38,459 nt of DNA from an uncultured Butyricicoccus sp. Its GTDB lineage: Bacteria > Bacillota > Clostridia > Oscillospirales > Butyricicoccaceae. This document shows positions 31,166-38,459 of this stretch, in pieces; the stretch's first letter is position 1; each line of letters begins with the position of its first letter. A program made the translations under genes and the position numbers. The notes under the pieces are model-generated. The model was not told where the DNA came from. It saw only the letters and a program-made list of their open reading frames with translations, and did no database searches. The DNA lies in NCBI GenBank assembly GCA_900547195.1, contig URFQ01000015.1:1-38459 (forward strand), written 5' to 3'.

Positions 31166-32056
31166 ATGTATCTCAAACTTTGCAAGTATGAATTCAAGTC
31201 CATTGCGCGCACATTGCTGCCCATCTATCTGGCGGTTGTCGTGGTGTCGCTGATCAATGCGCTTTCGTTCGGCGTGAACGACCTGTTTCATGCCGGCTCC
31301 ATGGTAACCGGCTATGGCGCCGCGATACAGTTGCCCCACGCGGCGAATACGCTGGTGGGACTGATGCAGCTGGTGGTTTTTCTTGCGTACTTCGGCGTGA
31401 TGGTGGCGCTGTTTGTGCTCACGCTTATTGTGATTATCCAGCGGTTTTATAAGGGCCTGCTGTGCGACGAGGGCTACCTGATGTTTACCCTGCCCGTGAA
31501 GCCGTGGCAGCTGATCGCGTCCAAGGGCACGGCGGCGTTTGGAATGTCGGTGATCAGCGGTGCGGCGGCATTCCTTTCGATCCTGATCCTGATGTGCGGC
31601 GTGGTCGGGCCGGTGGAGTTTTTCTCTTCGATTTTCGACCCGCGCATCTGGTGGCGGATGTTTGGCGACCTCAATGAGGTTTTCCCGAAATGGGGGCTGT
31701 ATGTCCTGCTGTACTGCTTCGAATTCCTGATTCTCGCCATCGTCTCCGGCATGGCGGGCCTGTTCCAGATGTACGTGGCCATGGCGCTCGGCCATCTGGC
31801 GCAGCGGCGCCGCATCCTCATGTCCGTAGCCGCCTATCTCGTGATTTCCATGGCGCTGAGTTTTCTCAGCGGCGCGGGCATGATGCTGCTTGACGGAAGC
31901 GGCATCATGCATGCCCTGACTCTGATGCTCGGCAACTCGGCGCATACCGGAATCCAGCTGATGATCCTCGGCCTTCTGGCCTGGAACATTTTGCAGCTGG
32001 CGGCATTTTTCTTTGGCACCGAGCGCATCCTGTCCAAAAAGCTCAACCTCGAATAA
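31166..32056 (+). CDS. ABC transporter membrane subunit
   Basis: The ATG at 31166 (CAGGGGGTG upstream) gives 296 residues with about six membrane segments, for example LLPIYLAVVVVSLINALSF, GVMVALFVLTLIVIIQRFYK and LLAWNILQLAAFFFGTERIL. The loop KGLLCDEGYLMFTLPVKPWQLIASKG is the cytosolic coupling-type motif seen in clostridial ABC-2-like permeases of YtrA operons. It is 16 bp downstream of the ATPase gene and closes the operon. Confidence 0.87.
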   Translation: MYLKLCKYEFKSIARTLLPIYLAVVVVSLINALSFGVNDLFHAGSMVTGYGAAIQLPHAANTLVGLMQLVVFLAYFGVMVALFVLTLIVIIQRFYKGLLCDEGYLMFTLPVKPWQLIASKGTAAFGMSVISGAAAFLSILILMCGVVGPVEFFSSIFDPRIWWRMFGDLNEVFPKWGLYVLLYCFEFLILAIVSGMAGLFQMYVAMALGHLAQRRRILMSVAAYLVISMALSFLSGAGMMLLDGSGIMHALTLMLGNSAHTGIQLMILGLLAWNILQLAAFFFGTERILSKKLNLE

Positions 32057-32103
32057 CCGCTTCCGAACAGCGGACTGTTGGCGCGGGAGAAACCTATGGC
32101 AAA

Positions 32104-32144
32104 ACCCCCGCAGGCGTAAAGAACGCGCCTGCGGGGGTCTTTTT
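32104..32144. terminator. Bidirectional terminator after the ABC operon
   Basis: ACCCCCGCAGGCG (32104–32116) pairs with CGCCTGCGGGGGT (32126–32138), 13 bp, then C and T5 on the plus strand and T4 on the minus strand. It serves both convergent transcripts. Confidence 0.88.
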
Positions 32145-32637
32145 AAGAGGTTCGGGGAACGTCGGCGTATCGGTCGCGGATTTCCTCCGCCAGCCGGTTC
32201 ATGTCCTCGAAAATTTCCCGATAGCCGGGACAGGTGGCGCAGAGATATCCCATTTCGTAATGCGTTGGATAAAGATAAATATCCGGATATTCCATATAAA
32301 CATACCGGTCATTTTTTGCAGTGGGAACCTTTTGCGGTGGAATCAGCCAGGAATGCCGAATGCGGGACAAGATCTCCTGAATCCGATTCTTATCCTCTTC
32401 GGTGAGCGGCGCTTCCAAAGATGTACCAAACGACGCTTCCTCGTCATATTCCAGATCCTCGTCAAAAGCATATAGGAACAAGGAGTTCCGCACTTCCTTC
32501 AGCCCGTTTCCCTGATTCAGTTCCCGATAGGATTCATAGTTCAGGATGTAACTCAGTGTGGTCTTGAAGTTCAGGAGTGCAACAACCAGACAGATCAGAA
32601 GGAAGTAAATAAAAAGGCGAAGAGCTTTTTTAGCCAT
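32143..32637 (-). CDS. Membrane-anchored protein of unknown function
   Basis: The 164-residue protein has one N-terminal helix (LFIYFLLICLVVALLNF, about 7–24) after MAKKALR, so the rest probably faces outward. The body is acidic and aromatic (EDLEYDEEASFGTSLEAPLTEEDKNRIQEILSRIRHSWLIP, YVYMEYPDIYLYPTHYEMGYLCATCPGYREIFEDMN). A CxxC pair (CATC) is present. The ATG at 32637 lies within the stop region of the small peptide gene upstream. No family is recognised. Confidence 0.6.
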   Translation of the reverse strand: MAKKALRLFIYFLLICLVVALLNFKTTLSYILNYESYRELNQGNGLKEVRNSLFLYAFDEDLEYDEEASFGTSLEAPLTEEDKNRIQEILSRIRHSWLIPPQKVPTAKNDRYVYMEYPDIYLYPTHYEMGYLCATCPGYREIFEDMNRLAEEIRDRYADVPRTS

Positions 32638-32776
32638 GACGATTTATTATCGTTTCGGGGTTCTGAACCATACCGCTCGCATCATTCATATCTGATGCAT
32701 TCGCCGCCGTCACGGGAAACCGCACGCTGAAGATGGTCAAAACCGCCAGCATTATTGCGAACATCTTTCTTTTCAT
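32630..32776 (-). CDS. 48-residue secreted peptide, overlaps the next gene
   Basis: The minus strand from the ATG at 32776 encodes MKRKMFAIMLAVLTIFSVRF then PVTAANASDMNDASGMVQNP and ETIINRHG. The first 25 residues are a convincing Sec signal peptide with an Ala-rich cleavage region (VTAANA), leaving a mature peptide of about 22 residues. Its last codons overlap the start of the membrane protein gene (ATGGCTAA), a sign of coupling. The ribosome binding site (GAGAGAAG) is weak. Function is unknown: signalling peptide, toxin precursor or a degraded larger gene are all possible. Confidence 0.5.
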   Translation of the reverse strand: MKRKMFAIMLAVLTIFSVRFPVTAANASDMNDASGMVQNPETIINRHG

Positions 32777-32946
32777 GCAATATCTTCTCTCGCTTGCTTC
32801 CAAGTTTGTGTTTCTTACATGTTTGGATCATTTGCCTTTAGTATACCTAATTTTTCCTTAGAAGTATATGTGCTTTTTGCATAGCAAAATTTTTTATATT
32901 TGTATATTTTGCATATATTTTTGTTTTTGTCTTTTTTCTATTTTGG

Positions 32947-32975
32947 TTGCATCCCTCTGAAAACAAGGATATAAT
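32947..32975 (+). promoter_or_regulatory. Promoter of nadE
   Basis: TTGCAT (32947–32952), exactly 17 bp, then TATAAT (32970–32975). The leader would be about 36 nt with CTGGAGGT. Confidence 0.78.
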
Positions 32976-33017
32976 AAGCTTACCTGTATTTTTGAACATT
33001 CTGGAGGTCTTTTTTCC

Positions 33018-34925
33018 ATGAAAGACGGATTTTTAAAGGTTGCGGCAGCCACCCCGCGCATCCGCGTGGCCGACTGCGCGTATAACGCTTCCCGCGTCGA
33101 GGCTATGGCCGCAGAAGCCGCCGAAAACGGCGCGGCGCTCATCGTGTTCCCTGAGCTGTGCCTGACCGCTTATACCTGCGGCGACCTGTTCTTGCAGGAT
33201 TCGCTGCTGCGCGGCGCTGAGCAGGCGCTTTCCCGCGTGCTCGCCGCTTCGGCGCGCCATGCCATGGTCATGGTGGTCGGCCTGCCGTTCCGCTTCCGCG
33301 GCGCATTATATAATGTAGCGGCCGTCATGTGCCGCGGCAAATTGCTTGGCCTGGTACCAAAGCAGTATATTCCAAATTACGCAGAGTTTTATGAGGTCAG
33401 ACATTTTACTTCTGGTAAAGGCTTGAAGCCAATGGCGGTCACGGTCTGCGGACAGGAAACCCTGTTTGGGGACGGCCTGCTGTTCCGCTGCGCGGACATG
33501 CCCGAATTCATCCTTGGCTGTGAAATCTGTGAGGATCTTTGGGTCCCCACCCCGCCTTCCACCGCGCTGTGCGAGGCGGGCGCGACGGTGATCGCGAACC
33601 CATCGGCTTCAGACGAAATTATCGGCAAAGCCGGCTACCGCCGTGAGCTGGTGCGTAGCCATTCGGCGCGCCTGCTGTGCGGTTACATCTACGCCGACGC
33701 CGGGATGGGTGAATCCACGCAGGATCTCGTCTTTTCCGGCCATGACCTCATTGCCGAAAACGGCGGTCTGCTGGCCGAAAGCAAGCGCTTTTCGACCGGC
33801 ATCCTCTATTCGGAGTTTGACCTGTCCCGCCTGCTGCACGAGCGCCGCCGCATGAACACCTTTGAGGCGCGCCCGGGCGCGTGCACCGAAATCGTCTTTG
33901 ACCTGCCGGTGCGCGACACCGTGCTCACCCGCCCGTTTGCGCAGACCCCCTTCGTCCCCGCCGACCGCGGCGATCTGGAAGCCCGCTGCGAAGAAATTCT
34001 GAGCATGCAGGCCACCGGCCTTGCGACCCGGATGCAGCATGCGCGCTGCAAAACCGCCGTCATCGGCCTGTCGGGCGGCCTGGATTCCACGCTGGCGCTC
34101 GTCGTGATCGTCCACGCCTTCGACATGCTCGGCATCGACCGGTCGGGCATCCACGCTGTGACCATGCCCTGCTTCGGCACCACCACGCGCACCAAGTCCA
34201 ACGCCATGCGTCTGGCCGAAGCCTACGGCGCAACCCTGCACACGGTGGACATCAAAGCAGCGGTCAATCAGCATTTCCAGGACATCGGCCATGCGTGGGA
34301 CGACCAGACGGTCACCTTCGAAAACGGTCAGGCGCGCATGCGTACGCTGGTGCTGATGGACCTCGCAAACAAACTGGGCGGCCTGGTTATCGGCACGGGC
34401 GACCTTTCCGAGCTGGCGCTCGGCTGGGCAACCTACAACGGCGACCATATGAGCATGTACGGCGTGAACGGCTCGATCCCCAAGACGCTCGTGCGCTATC
34501 TGACCGCTTATGAGGCCGCGCATTCGGCGGACGCGCTCAAGGAAATCCTTCTGGACGTGCTGCATACCCCGGTTTCCCCCGAGCTGCTGCCGCCCAAAGA
34601 CGGCGAGATCAGCCAGAAAACCGAAGAGCTGGTCGGCCCCTATGAACTGCATGACTTCTACCTTTATTATATGGTGCGTTACGGCTATTCGCCGCGCAAG
34701 ATTTTCCGTCTCGCACGCATTGCGTTTGACGGCGTGTACGACGACGAAACCATCAAAAAATGGCTGGTCACTTTTGTGCGCCGGTTCTTCATCCAGCAGT
34801 TCAAGCGCTCCTGCCTGCCCGACGGCCCCAAGGTTGGTTCGGTGACCCTGTCGCCGCGCGGCGATTGGCGCATGCCCTCCGACGCGGTCAGCGAGCTTTG
34901 GCTGAGCGAAGCGGAGAGCCTGTAA
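33018..34925 (+). CDS. nadE: Glutamine-dependent NAD+ synthetase
   Basis: The 635-residue protein has two domains. The N-terminal nitrilase-type glutaminase (about 1–300) shows the catalytic Glu46 in IVFPELCLTAYTCGD, the Lys region LGLVPKQYIPNYAEFYE and the nucleophile Cys in FILGCEICEDLWVP near residue 170. The C-terminal synthetase (about 320–635) shows the PP-loop VIGLSGGLDSTLAL near residue 352, then MPCFGTTTRTKSNA, GTGDLSELALGWATYNGDHMSMYGVNGSIPKTLV and KRSCLPDGPKVGSVTLSPRGDWRMPSD. It converts deamido-NAD to NAD using glutamine-derived ammonia and ATP. The ATG at 33018 has GGAGGT. Confidence 0.96.
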   Translation: MKDGFLKVAAATPRIRVADCAYNASRVEAMAAEAAENGAALIVFPELCLTAYTCGDLFLQDSLLRGAEQALSRVLAASARHAMVMVVGLPFRFRGALYNVAAVMCRGKLLGLVPKQYIPNYAEFYEVRHFTSGKGLKPMAVTVCGQETLFGDGLLFRCADMPEFILGCEICEDLWVPTPPSTALCEAGATVIANPSASDEIIGKAGYRRELVRSHSARLLCGYIYADAGMGESTQDLVFSGHDLIAENGGLLAESKRFSTGILYSEFDLSRLLHERRRMNTFEARPGACTEIVFDLPVRDTVLTRPFAQTPFVPADRGDLEARCEEILSMQATGLATRMQHARCKTAVIGLSGGLDSTLALVVIVHAFDMLGIDRSGIHAVTMPCFGTTTRTKSNAMRLAEAYGATLHTVDIKAAVNQHFQDIGHAWDDQTVTFENGQARMRTLVLMDLANKLGGLVIGTGDLSELALGWATYNGDHMSMYGVNGSIPKTLVRYLTAYEAAHSADALKEILLDVLHTPVSPELLPPKDGEISQKTEELVGPYELHDFYLYYMVRYGYSPRKIFRLARIAFDGVYDDETIKKWLVTFVRRFFIQQFKRSCLPDGPKVGSVTLSPRGDWRMPSDAVSELWLSEAESL

Positions 34926-34958
34926 AAAAAGTGAAGTGTGGAGATTGGAGATATTTTT

Positions 34959-35342
34959 GTGGCAATTGAAGTCGTTGCGGCCCTCATTTGGCAGGGCGAC
35001 AGGTTTATGATCTGCCAGCGTCCGGCGCACAAGGCGCGTGGGCTGCTTTGGGAGTTCGTCGGCGGCAAGACAGAACCGGGGGAAAACCACGCCGAAGCCC
35101 TCGTGCGCGAATGCCGGGAAGAACTCGGCGTGACCATTGCGGTCGGGGCGCTTTTCATGGAGGTCACGCACGCCTATCCCGACCTGACCGTGCATCTGTC
35201 GCTTTACCATGCCGCGATTGCGGACGGTGTGCCGCAGCTTTTGGAGCATAACGACCTGCGCTGGATCACTCCTGCGGAAATTCCGCAATATGATTTCTGC
35301 CCGGCGGATGAGGCCATTCTGCAAAGGCTGATGCAAGAATAA
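34959..35342 (+). CDS. MutT-like NUDIX hydrolase
   Basis: GTG at 34959 preceded by TTGGAG at 8 nt spacing gives 127 residues, the normal MutT length; an earlier GTG at 34938 lacks such a site. The sequence VAALIWQGDRFMICQRPAHKARGLLWEFVGGKTEPGENHAEALVRECREELGVTI contains the full Nudix box (G-x5-E-x7-REUxEE). The Q/R-P-x-K pattern and the C-terminal LRWITPAEIPQYDFCPAD match the 8-oxo-dGTPase/CTP pyrophosphohydrolase subgroup. It probably sanitises oxidised nucleotides. It is 33 bp after nadE. Confidence 0.87.
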   Translation: MAIEVVAALIWQGDRFMICQRPAHKARGLLWEFVGGKTEPGENHAEALVRECREELGVTIAVGALFMEVTHAYPDLTVHLSLYHAAIADGVPQLLEHNDLRWITPAEIPQYDFCPADEAILQRLMQE

Positions 35343-35393
35343 AAAGCAAAACCCGTGCCTGAGGTTTGGACACTCTCCCCTGTAAAAGTATGG

Positions 35394-35399
35394 TATACT
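35394..35399 (+). promoter_or_regulatory. Extended -10 promoter for the paralogue pair
   Basis: TATGG-TATACT with TG at -15 and no adequate -35 box at the right distance. The same string occurs at 6779–6789. Confidence 0.45.
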
Positions 35400-35425
35400 A
35401 AACATACGGAAAGAGAGGCGATCGA

Positions 35426-35890
35426 ATGAACAAACGCTGGGCACGGATTTTTCTTGCCGCGATGACGGCAGTATGCCTGGCTGGGGCGTGGCGCACTCCG
35501 TTCCGACTGCCGCTGCCAGAGGACGGGAAATGTAAGTCCATTCGGGTCGAGCGCGCCGGTTTTAACGGCTGGTATGAATGTTCCATCGAGAATACGCCCC
35601 AGCAGGCCGCTTTGATTGCGCTTCTGCGGGAGACCGACCTGCGGCGCTGCTCTCCGCGAGGATCTTATGGCGGCCTCGTGGAGCCGGGCGACTTTTACTA
35701 TTGTATGGATTTGACGCTTCCGCAGCACGGAACCCATATTCAGATGTCTGTGGGATGCCGTGATGGACGGGAGTACGGCGAGGGGCAGCTATTGAATGCC
35801 CATGTCAATCTGGCTTACCGTATCCCAGACCCCGCACCGCTGCTCTTGTTTTTCGAAAATAAGCTTGTATTTGAAAGGACGGGATCCTGA
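35426..35890 (+). CDS. Small exported protein of unknown function, paralogue 1
   Basis: The 154-residue protein has a short hydrophobic N-terminus (ARIFLAAMTAVCLAGAW) that could be a signal peptide or anchor. The body has NTPQQAALIALLRETDLRRC SPRGSYGG-type sequence, VEPGDFYYCMDLTL and the ending IPDPAPLLLFFENKLVF. AGAGAGGCG precedes the ATG at 35426. The same blocks recur in the next gene, so this is a tandem duplication. The family is not recognised. Confidence 0.65.
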   Translation: MNKRWARIFLAAMTAVCLAGAWRTPFRLPLPEDGKCKSIRVERAGFNGWYECSIENTPQQAALIALLRETDLRRCSPRGSYGGLVEPGDFYYCMDLTLPQHGTHIQMSVGCRDGREYGEGQLLNAHVNLAYRIPDPAPLLLFFENKLVFERTGS

Positions 35891-35891
35891 T

Positions 35892-36343
35892 ATGAAGCAT
35901 CCGGAAGATGCCGACCGGGCTTGGGCGCGATTTTTGCTGTTTGCCATGACGGTTGTATGCGTCATCGGGGCGTGGCGCACGCCGCAGCAGCTGAACATCC
36001 CGGCAGATTCCACCGTTTATGCGTACCGAGAAATAAACCGGGAGGGCTGGCACCCCAGACCGCCGCGCTGACCGAATCGCAGGCGGAGGCTCTGGCAGCG
36101 CTGCTGCGCGCGGCAGAACTTCGCCAGACCGTCCCGCAGGAATCCTACGCGGTGGGCGACACAGTTTATGACTGCGTTCTTTCCATCCGGCCCGATCCTT
36201 TTTATGAAACGAAAATCCGCCTTTTTCGTCTGGACGGCCGGGTACATAGCTATGTCGATGCCTTGAACGGACGGTTTTACCGCATCCTGGACCCTGAACC
36301 GCTGCTCGTCTTTTTCGAAAATGAAATTGCATTTAAATCGTAA
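35892..36343 (+). pseudogene. Paralogue 2 of the small exported protein, frameshifted
   Basis: Two bases after the first copy's stop, ATG 35892 starts MKHPEDADRAWARFLLFAMTVVCVIGAWRTPQQL, matching the WAR..L.AMT.VC..GAWRTP start of copy 1. Near 36050 (in a CCCC run) the frame changes: frame one ends at 36071, while another frame continues QTAALTESQAEALAALLRAA and on to YRILDPEPLLVFFENEIAFKS, stop at 36343. The second part parallels LLRETDL and DPAPLLLFFENKLVF of copy 1. One added C would restore a gene of about 150 codons, so decay, phase variation or a base error are all possible. Confidence 0.6.
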
Positions 36344-36346
36344 AAC

Positions 36347-36373
36347 CCTCGCGCTCCGGCGCGGGGATTTTTT
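36347..36373 (+). terminator. Terminator after the paralogue pair
   Basis: CCTCGCGC (36347–36354) pairs with GCGCGGGG (36359–36366), loop TCCG, followed by A and T6. Confidence 0.82.
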
Positions 36374-36507
36374 CACGGTTTGTTTAATTTTTTGCGTCTT
36401 TTCGTGATAGAATAGCCGCAAATTGGCCATTATATTAATTATTTCACGATAATATCACAACGGCATAACCGGCGGCTTTTGACGTTTTATTTTATCTGCC
36501 GCTGTGA

Positions 36508-36513
36508 TATAAT
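36508..36513 (+). promoter_or_regulatory. Extended -10 promoter of pepF
   Basis: GTGA-TATAAT has TG at -15 and a perfect -10. A TTGACG exists but is 23 bp upstream, too far for a normal -35. Confidence 0.55.
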
Positions 36514-36549
36514 AAACCCAAATCAAGTTTTTTAAAGGAGGGACCCTTT

Positions 36550-38346
36550 ATGAGCCAGACCATTCCCGCGCGCGCCGATGTGGATGCGCGTTTTACCTGG
36601 AACCTTGCCGATATATTCCCCACCGACGACGCATGGCGCGAAGAGTTCGCCCGCGTGCGCGGCCAGCTGGACACACTGCGCGGCTATCAAGGCCGGCTTG
36701 CTGAGCATGCTCAGACGCTGCTCGATTTTCTGCGCTTGGGCGACGCGCTTTCGCTCGCGCTCGACCGGCTGGGCAACTATGCCCGCCGCAAGTCCGACGA
36801 GGACACCCGCAATGCCGCCTATCAGGAGATGAGCGCCCAGTTTATGAACCTTGCGGTCGAGACCGGCGAAGCGTCGGCCTTTGAAACCCCCGAACTGCTC
36901 GCCATCCCGGATGACGTGCTGGACGGTTTTTATGCCGCAGAACCGGCTCTCGGGCACTACCGCCTTGCGTTAACGCGCGTGCGCCGGCAGAAAGAGCACA
37001 CGCTTTCCCACGAGGGCGAAGCCCTGCTCGCGGCCGCCGGACAGCTCGGGCAGGCGCCGGACGACATTTTTTCCATGCTCAACGACGCGGATATGGCGTT
37101 CCCGGACGCAGTGGACAGCCAGGGCGGCCGCCATCCGGTGACGCACGGCGCCTTTATCCCCCTGATGCAGTCGCCCGACCGAACCCTGCGCAAGTCGGCG
37201 TTTGAATCGCTGTACGGCGTCTATCGCCAGTTCCGCAATACGTCTGCGGCTGTACTGTCGGCACAGATGAAGCAGCTCCAGTTTTTTGCGAACGCGCGGC
37301 ATTATCCCTCCGCCCTGCACGCCGCCCTCGACCAGACCGAAGTGCCCGTGGACATTTATCACAACCTGATCGCCGCCGTGCGCGAGGGGCTTCCAGCCAT
37401 GCACCGGTATGTAAAGCTGCGTAAAAAGCTGCTCGGGGTGGACGAACTGCATTTTTATGATCTTTACACCCCGATTGTGGCCGATCAGGATATCCGTGTC
37501 CCCTATGATGAGGCGAAAGCGCTCGCACTCGATGCGCTGGCTCCGCTGGGCGAACAATATTTGAGCATGCTCAGGGAGGGCTTTGAAAACCGATGGATTG
37601 ACGTGTACGAAAACCAGGGCAAGCGCTCGGGCGCGTATTCGGCGGGGGCATATGGCGTGCATCCCTATGTGCTGCTCAACTACACCGACAAGCTCGACGA
37701 TGCGTTCACGCTTGTCCATGAAATGGGCCATTCGCTGCACACCTATCTGTCGAACAAGACGCAGCCGGTCACTTATGCAAATTATGTGATCTTTGTGGCT
37801 GAGGTTGCGTCCACCTGCAACGAGTCGCTGCTCATGCAGCATCTGCTGAAAACCACCGGCGATCCGCGACGCCGCGCGTACCTCATCAACTATTTCCTTG
37901 AACAGTTCCGCGGCACGCTGTATCGCCAGACCATGTTTGCCGAGTTTGAGCTGTGGTGCAGCGAGCAGACCCGGAAGGGCGAGGCGCTCACGGCTGAGGC
38001 GCTTTCGGCCAGATACAGCGCGCTGAACCGCGATTACTATGGCGAGGACATCGTCCTTGACCCGGAAATCGCGCTTGAATGGGCGCGCATTCCGCATTTT
38101 TACTATGATTTCTATGTGTATCAGTATGCGACGGGTTACGCGGCCGCGGTTGCGATTTCGCAGCGCATCCTGCACGAAGGCCGGCCGGCCGTAGACGATT
38201 ACCTGCGTTTTCTTTCGGGCGGCTGTTCGGCCGACCCGGTGACGCTGCTGCGGGGCGCGGGCGTGGACATGGCCTCCCCGGCTCCGGTCGCGGACGCGCT
38301 CTCCCTGTTTGGCACGCTCGTGGACGAGTTGGAGCGGCTTGTCTGA
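36550..38346 (+). CDS. pepF: Oligoendopeptidase F (M3 metallopeptidase)
   Basis: The 598-residue length matches PepF. The ATG at 36550 follows AAAGGAGGG. The zinc site HEMGH is at residues 390–394 (FTLVHEMGHSLHTYLS), with the third ligand Glu in VAEVASTCNESLLMQHLL about 25 residues later. Further family blocks are FHW-like RFTWNLADIFPTDDAWREEF at the N-terminus, KRSGAYSAGAYGVHPYVLLNYTDKLDD and IPHFYYDFYVYQYATGYAAA near the end. It hydrolyses oligopeptides of roughly 7–17 residues in the cytosol. It carries three copies of a 12-bp palindrome, the last containing its stop codon. Confidence 0.95.
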   Translation: MSQTIPARADVDARFTWNLADIFPTDDAWREEFARVRGQLDTLRGYQGRLAEHAQTLLDFLRLGDALSLALDRLGNYARRKSDEDTRNAAYQEMSAQFMNLAVETGEASAFETPELLAIPDDVLDGFYAAEPALGHYRLALTRVRRQKEHTLSHEGEALLAAAGQLGQAPDDIFSMLNDADMAFPDAVDSQGGRHPVTHGAFIPLMQSPDRTLRKSAFESLYGVYRQFRNTSAAVLSAQMKQLQFFANARHYPSALHAALDQTEVPVDIYHNLIAAVREGLPAMHRYVKLRKKLLGVDELHFYDLYTPIVADQDIRVPYDEAKALALDALAPLGEQYLSMLREGFENRWIDVYENQGKRSGAYSAGAYGVHPYVLLNYTDKLDDAFTLVHEMGHSLHTYLSNKTQPVTYANYVIFVAEVASTCNESLLMQHLLKTTGDPRRRAYLINYFLEQFRGTLYRQTMFAEFELWCSEQTRKGEALTAEALSARYSALNRDYYGEDIVLDPEIALEWARIPHFYYDFYVYQYATGYAAAVAISQRILHEGRPAVDDYLRFLSGGCSADPVTLLRGAGVDMASPAPVADALSLFGTLVDELERLV

Positions 38347-38355
38347 GCATGCTCA
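36702..38355. repeat. Three exact copies of palindrome TGAGCATGCTCA
   Basis: Copies lie at 36702–36713, 37562–37573 and 38344–38355. They encode different residues in different frames (EHAQ, SMLR and the stop), so protein sequence does not explain them. I noticed no other full copy in the window by eye. Confidence 0.7.
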
Positions 38356-38432
38356 CCGGGCGACCCGCTGCCGGGGACGATTTTCGTCGGATTGCCCGAT
38401 GGGGGGGAGTGTCCGAAATAAAGATTTTATGA

Positions 38433-38459
38433 TATAATAAGGGTCATGAGAAAGAGAAC
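38433..38459 (+). promoter_or_regulatory. Promoter -10 and possible start of the next gene
   Basis: TATAAT (38433–38438) with TG at -15 (TATGA) lies only 7 nt before ATG 38446, which opens MRKRE at the window edge. If both are real the message is nearly leaderless; otherwise the true start lies beyond the window. Confidence 0.35.

Noticed and set aside
33609..35444. 611-codon open frame on the minus strand opposite nadE and mutT
   Set aside because: It is the GC-rich mirror of two certain genes; its translation is low-complexity, rich in His/Arg/Gly, without motifs or a ribosome binding site.

Overview
The window looks like a chromosomal segment of a GC-rich, anaerobic, butyrate-forming Clostridia member (Oscillospirales/Butyricicoccaceae-like). 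The evidence is the short-chain acyl-CoA dehydrogenase–etfB–etfA operon, AGGAGG-type ribosome binding sites, an S-layer-homology surface protein, YesM/YesN-type two-component regulation, and a YtrA-type GntR/ABC cassette. The genus assignment is inference only.

Layout. 1–1.9 kb: 3' end of an IlvD/Edd dehydratase, then a lactonase-fold protein (possibly a sugar-acid pair). 2.3–2.7 kb: tRNA-Leu(UAG) and a candidate small RNA, both on the minus strand. 2.9–6.4 kb: a TtcA-like tRNA thiolation enzyme, a PadR regulator, a 50-bp tandem repeat, a GlpT-like MFS transporter and a small acidic membrane protein. 6.8–8.1 kb: Mrp/NBP35 ATPase plus a NifX-like cluster-binding protein. 8.5–11.5 kb: zinc-ribbon/YARHG membrane protein, lipoprotein amidase and release factor 1. 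11.7–14.0 kb: a secreted WG-repeat/SLH protein.

14.0–20.45 kb is an accessory island. It holds a TRAP transporter operon (dctP-dctQ-dctM plus the stump of an AEC-family carrier) and its probable YesM/YesN-type sensor kinase and regulator. On the right it ends in noncoding DNA and a frameshifted 3' remnant of a large serine recombinase. Two nearly identical hairpins in opposite orientation lie at the two ends.

20.4–26.8 kb returns to core genes, all on the minus strand: flavin reductase-like protein, FtsK, and bcd-etfB-etfA behind a strong promoter with a Rex-like operator. 27.2–29.8 kb is a visibly AT-richer patch of small secreted or membrane proteins of unknown function, with one frameshifted and one truncated gene. 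30–32 kb is an autoregulated-looking GntR–ABC–permease operon. 32.1–32.8 kb encodes a membrane-anchored protein and an overlapping 48-residue secreted peptide. 33–38.4 kb has NAD synthetase, MutT-like NUDIX, a tandem pair of small exported paralogues (the second frameshifted) and oligoendopeptidase F.

Most of the window is ordinary core genome. I found no complete undescribed defence or biosynthetic system. The best candidates for a second look are the decayed TRAP/recombinase island, the AT-rich small-protein patch, the 48-residue peptide gene, the candidate C/U-rich small RNA and the triple palindrome in pepF.
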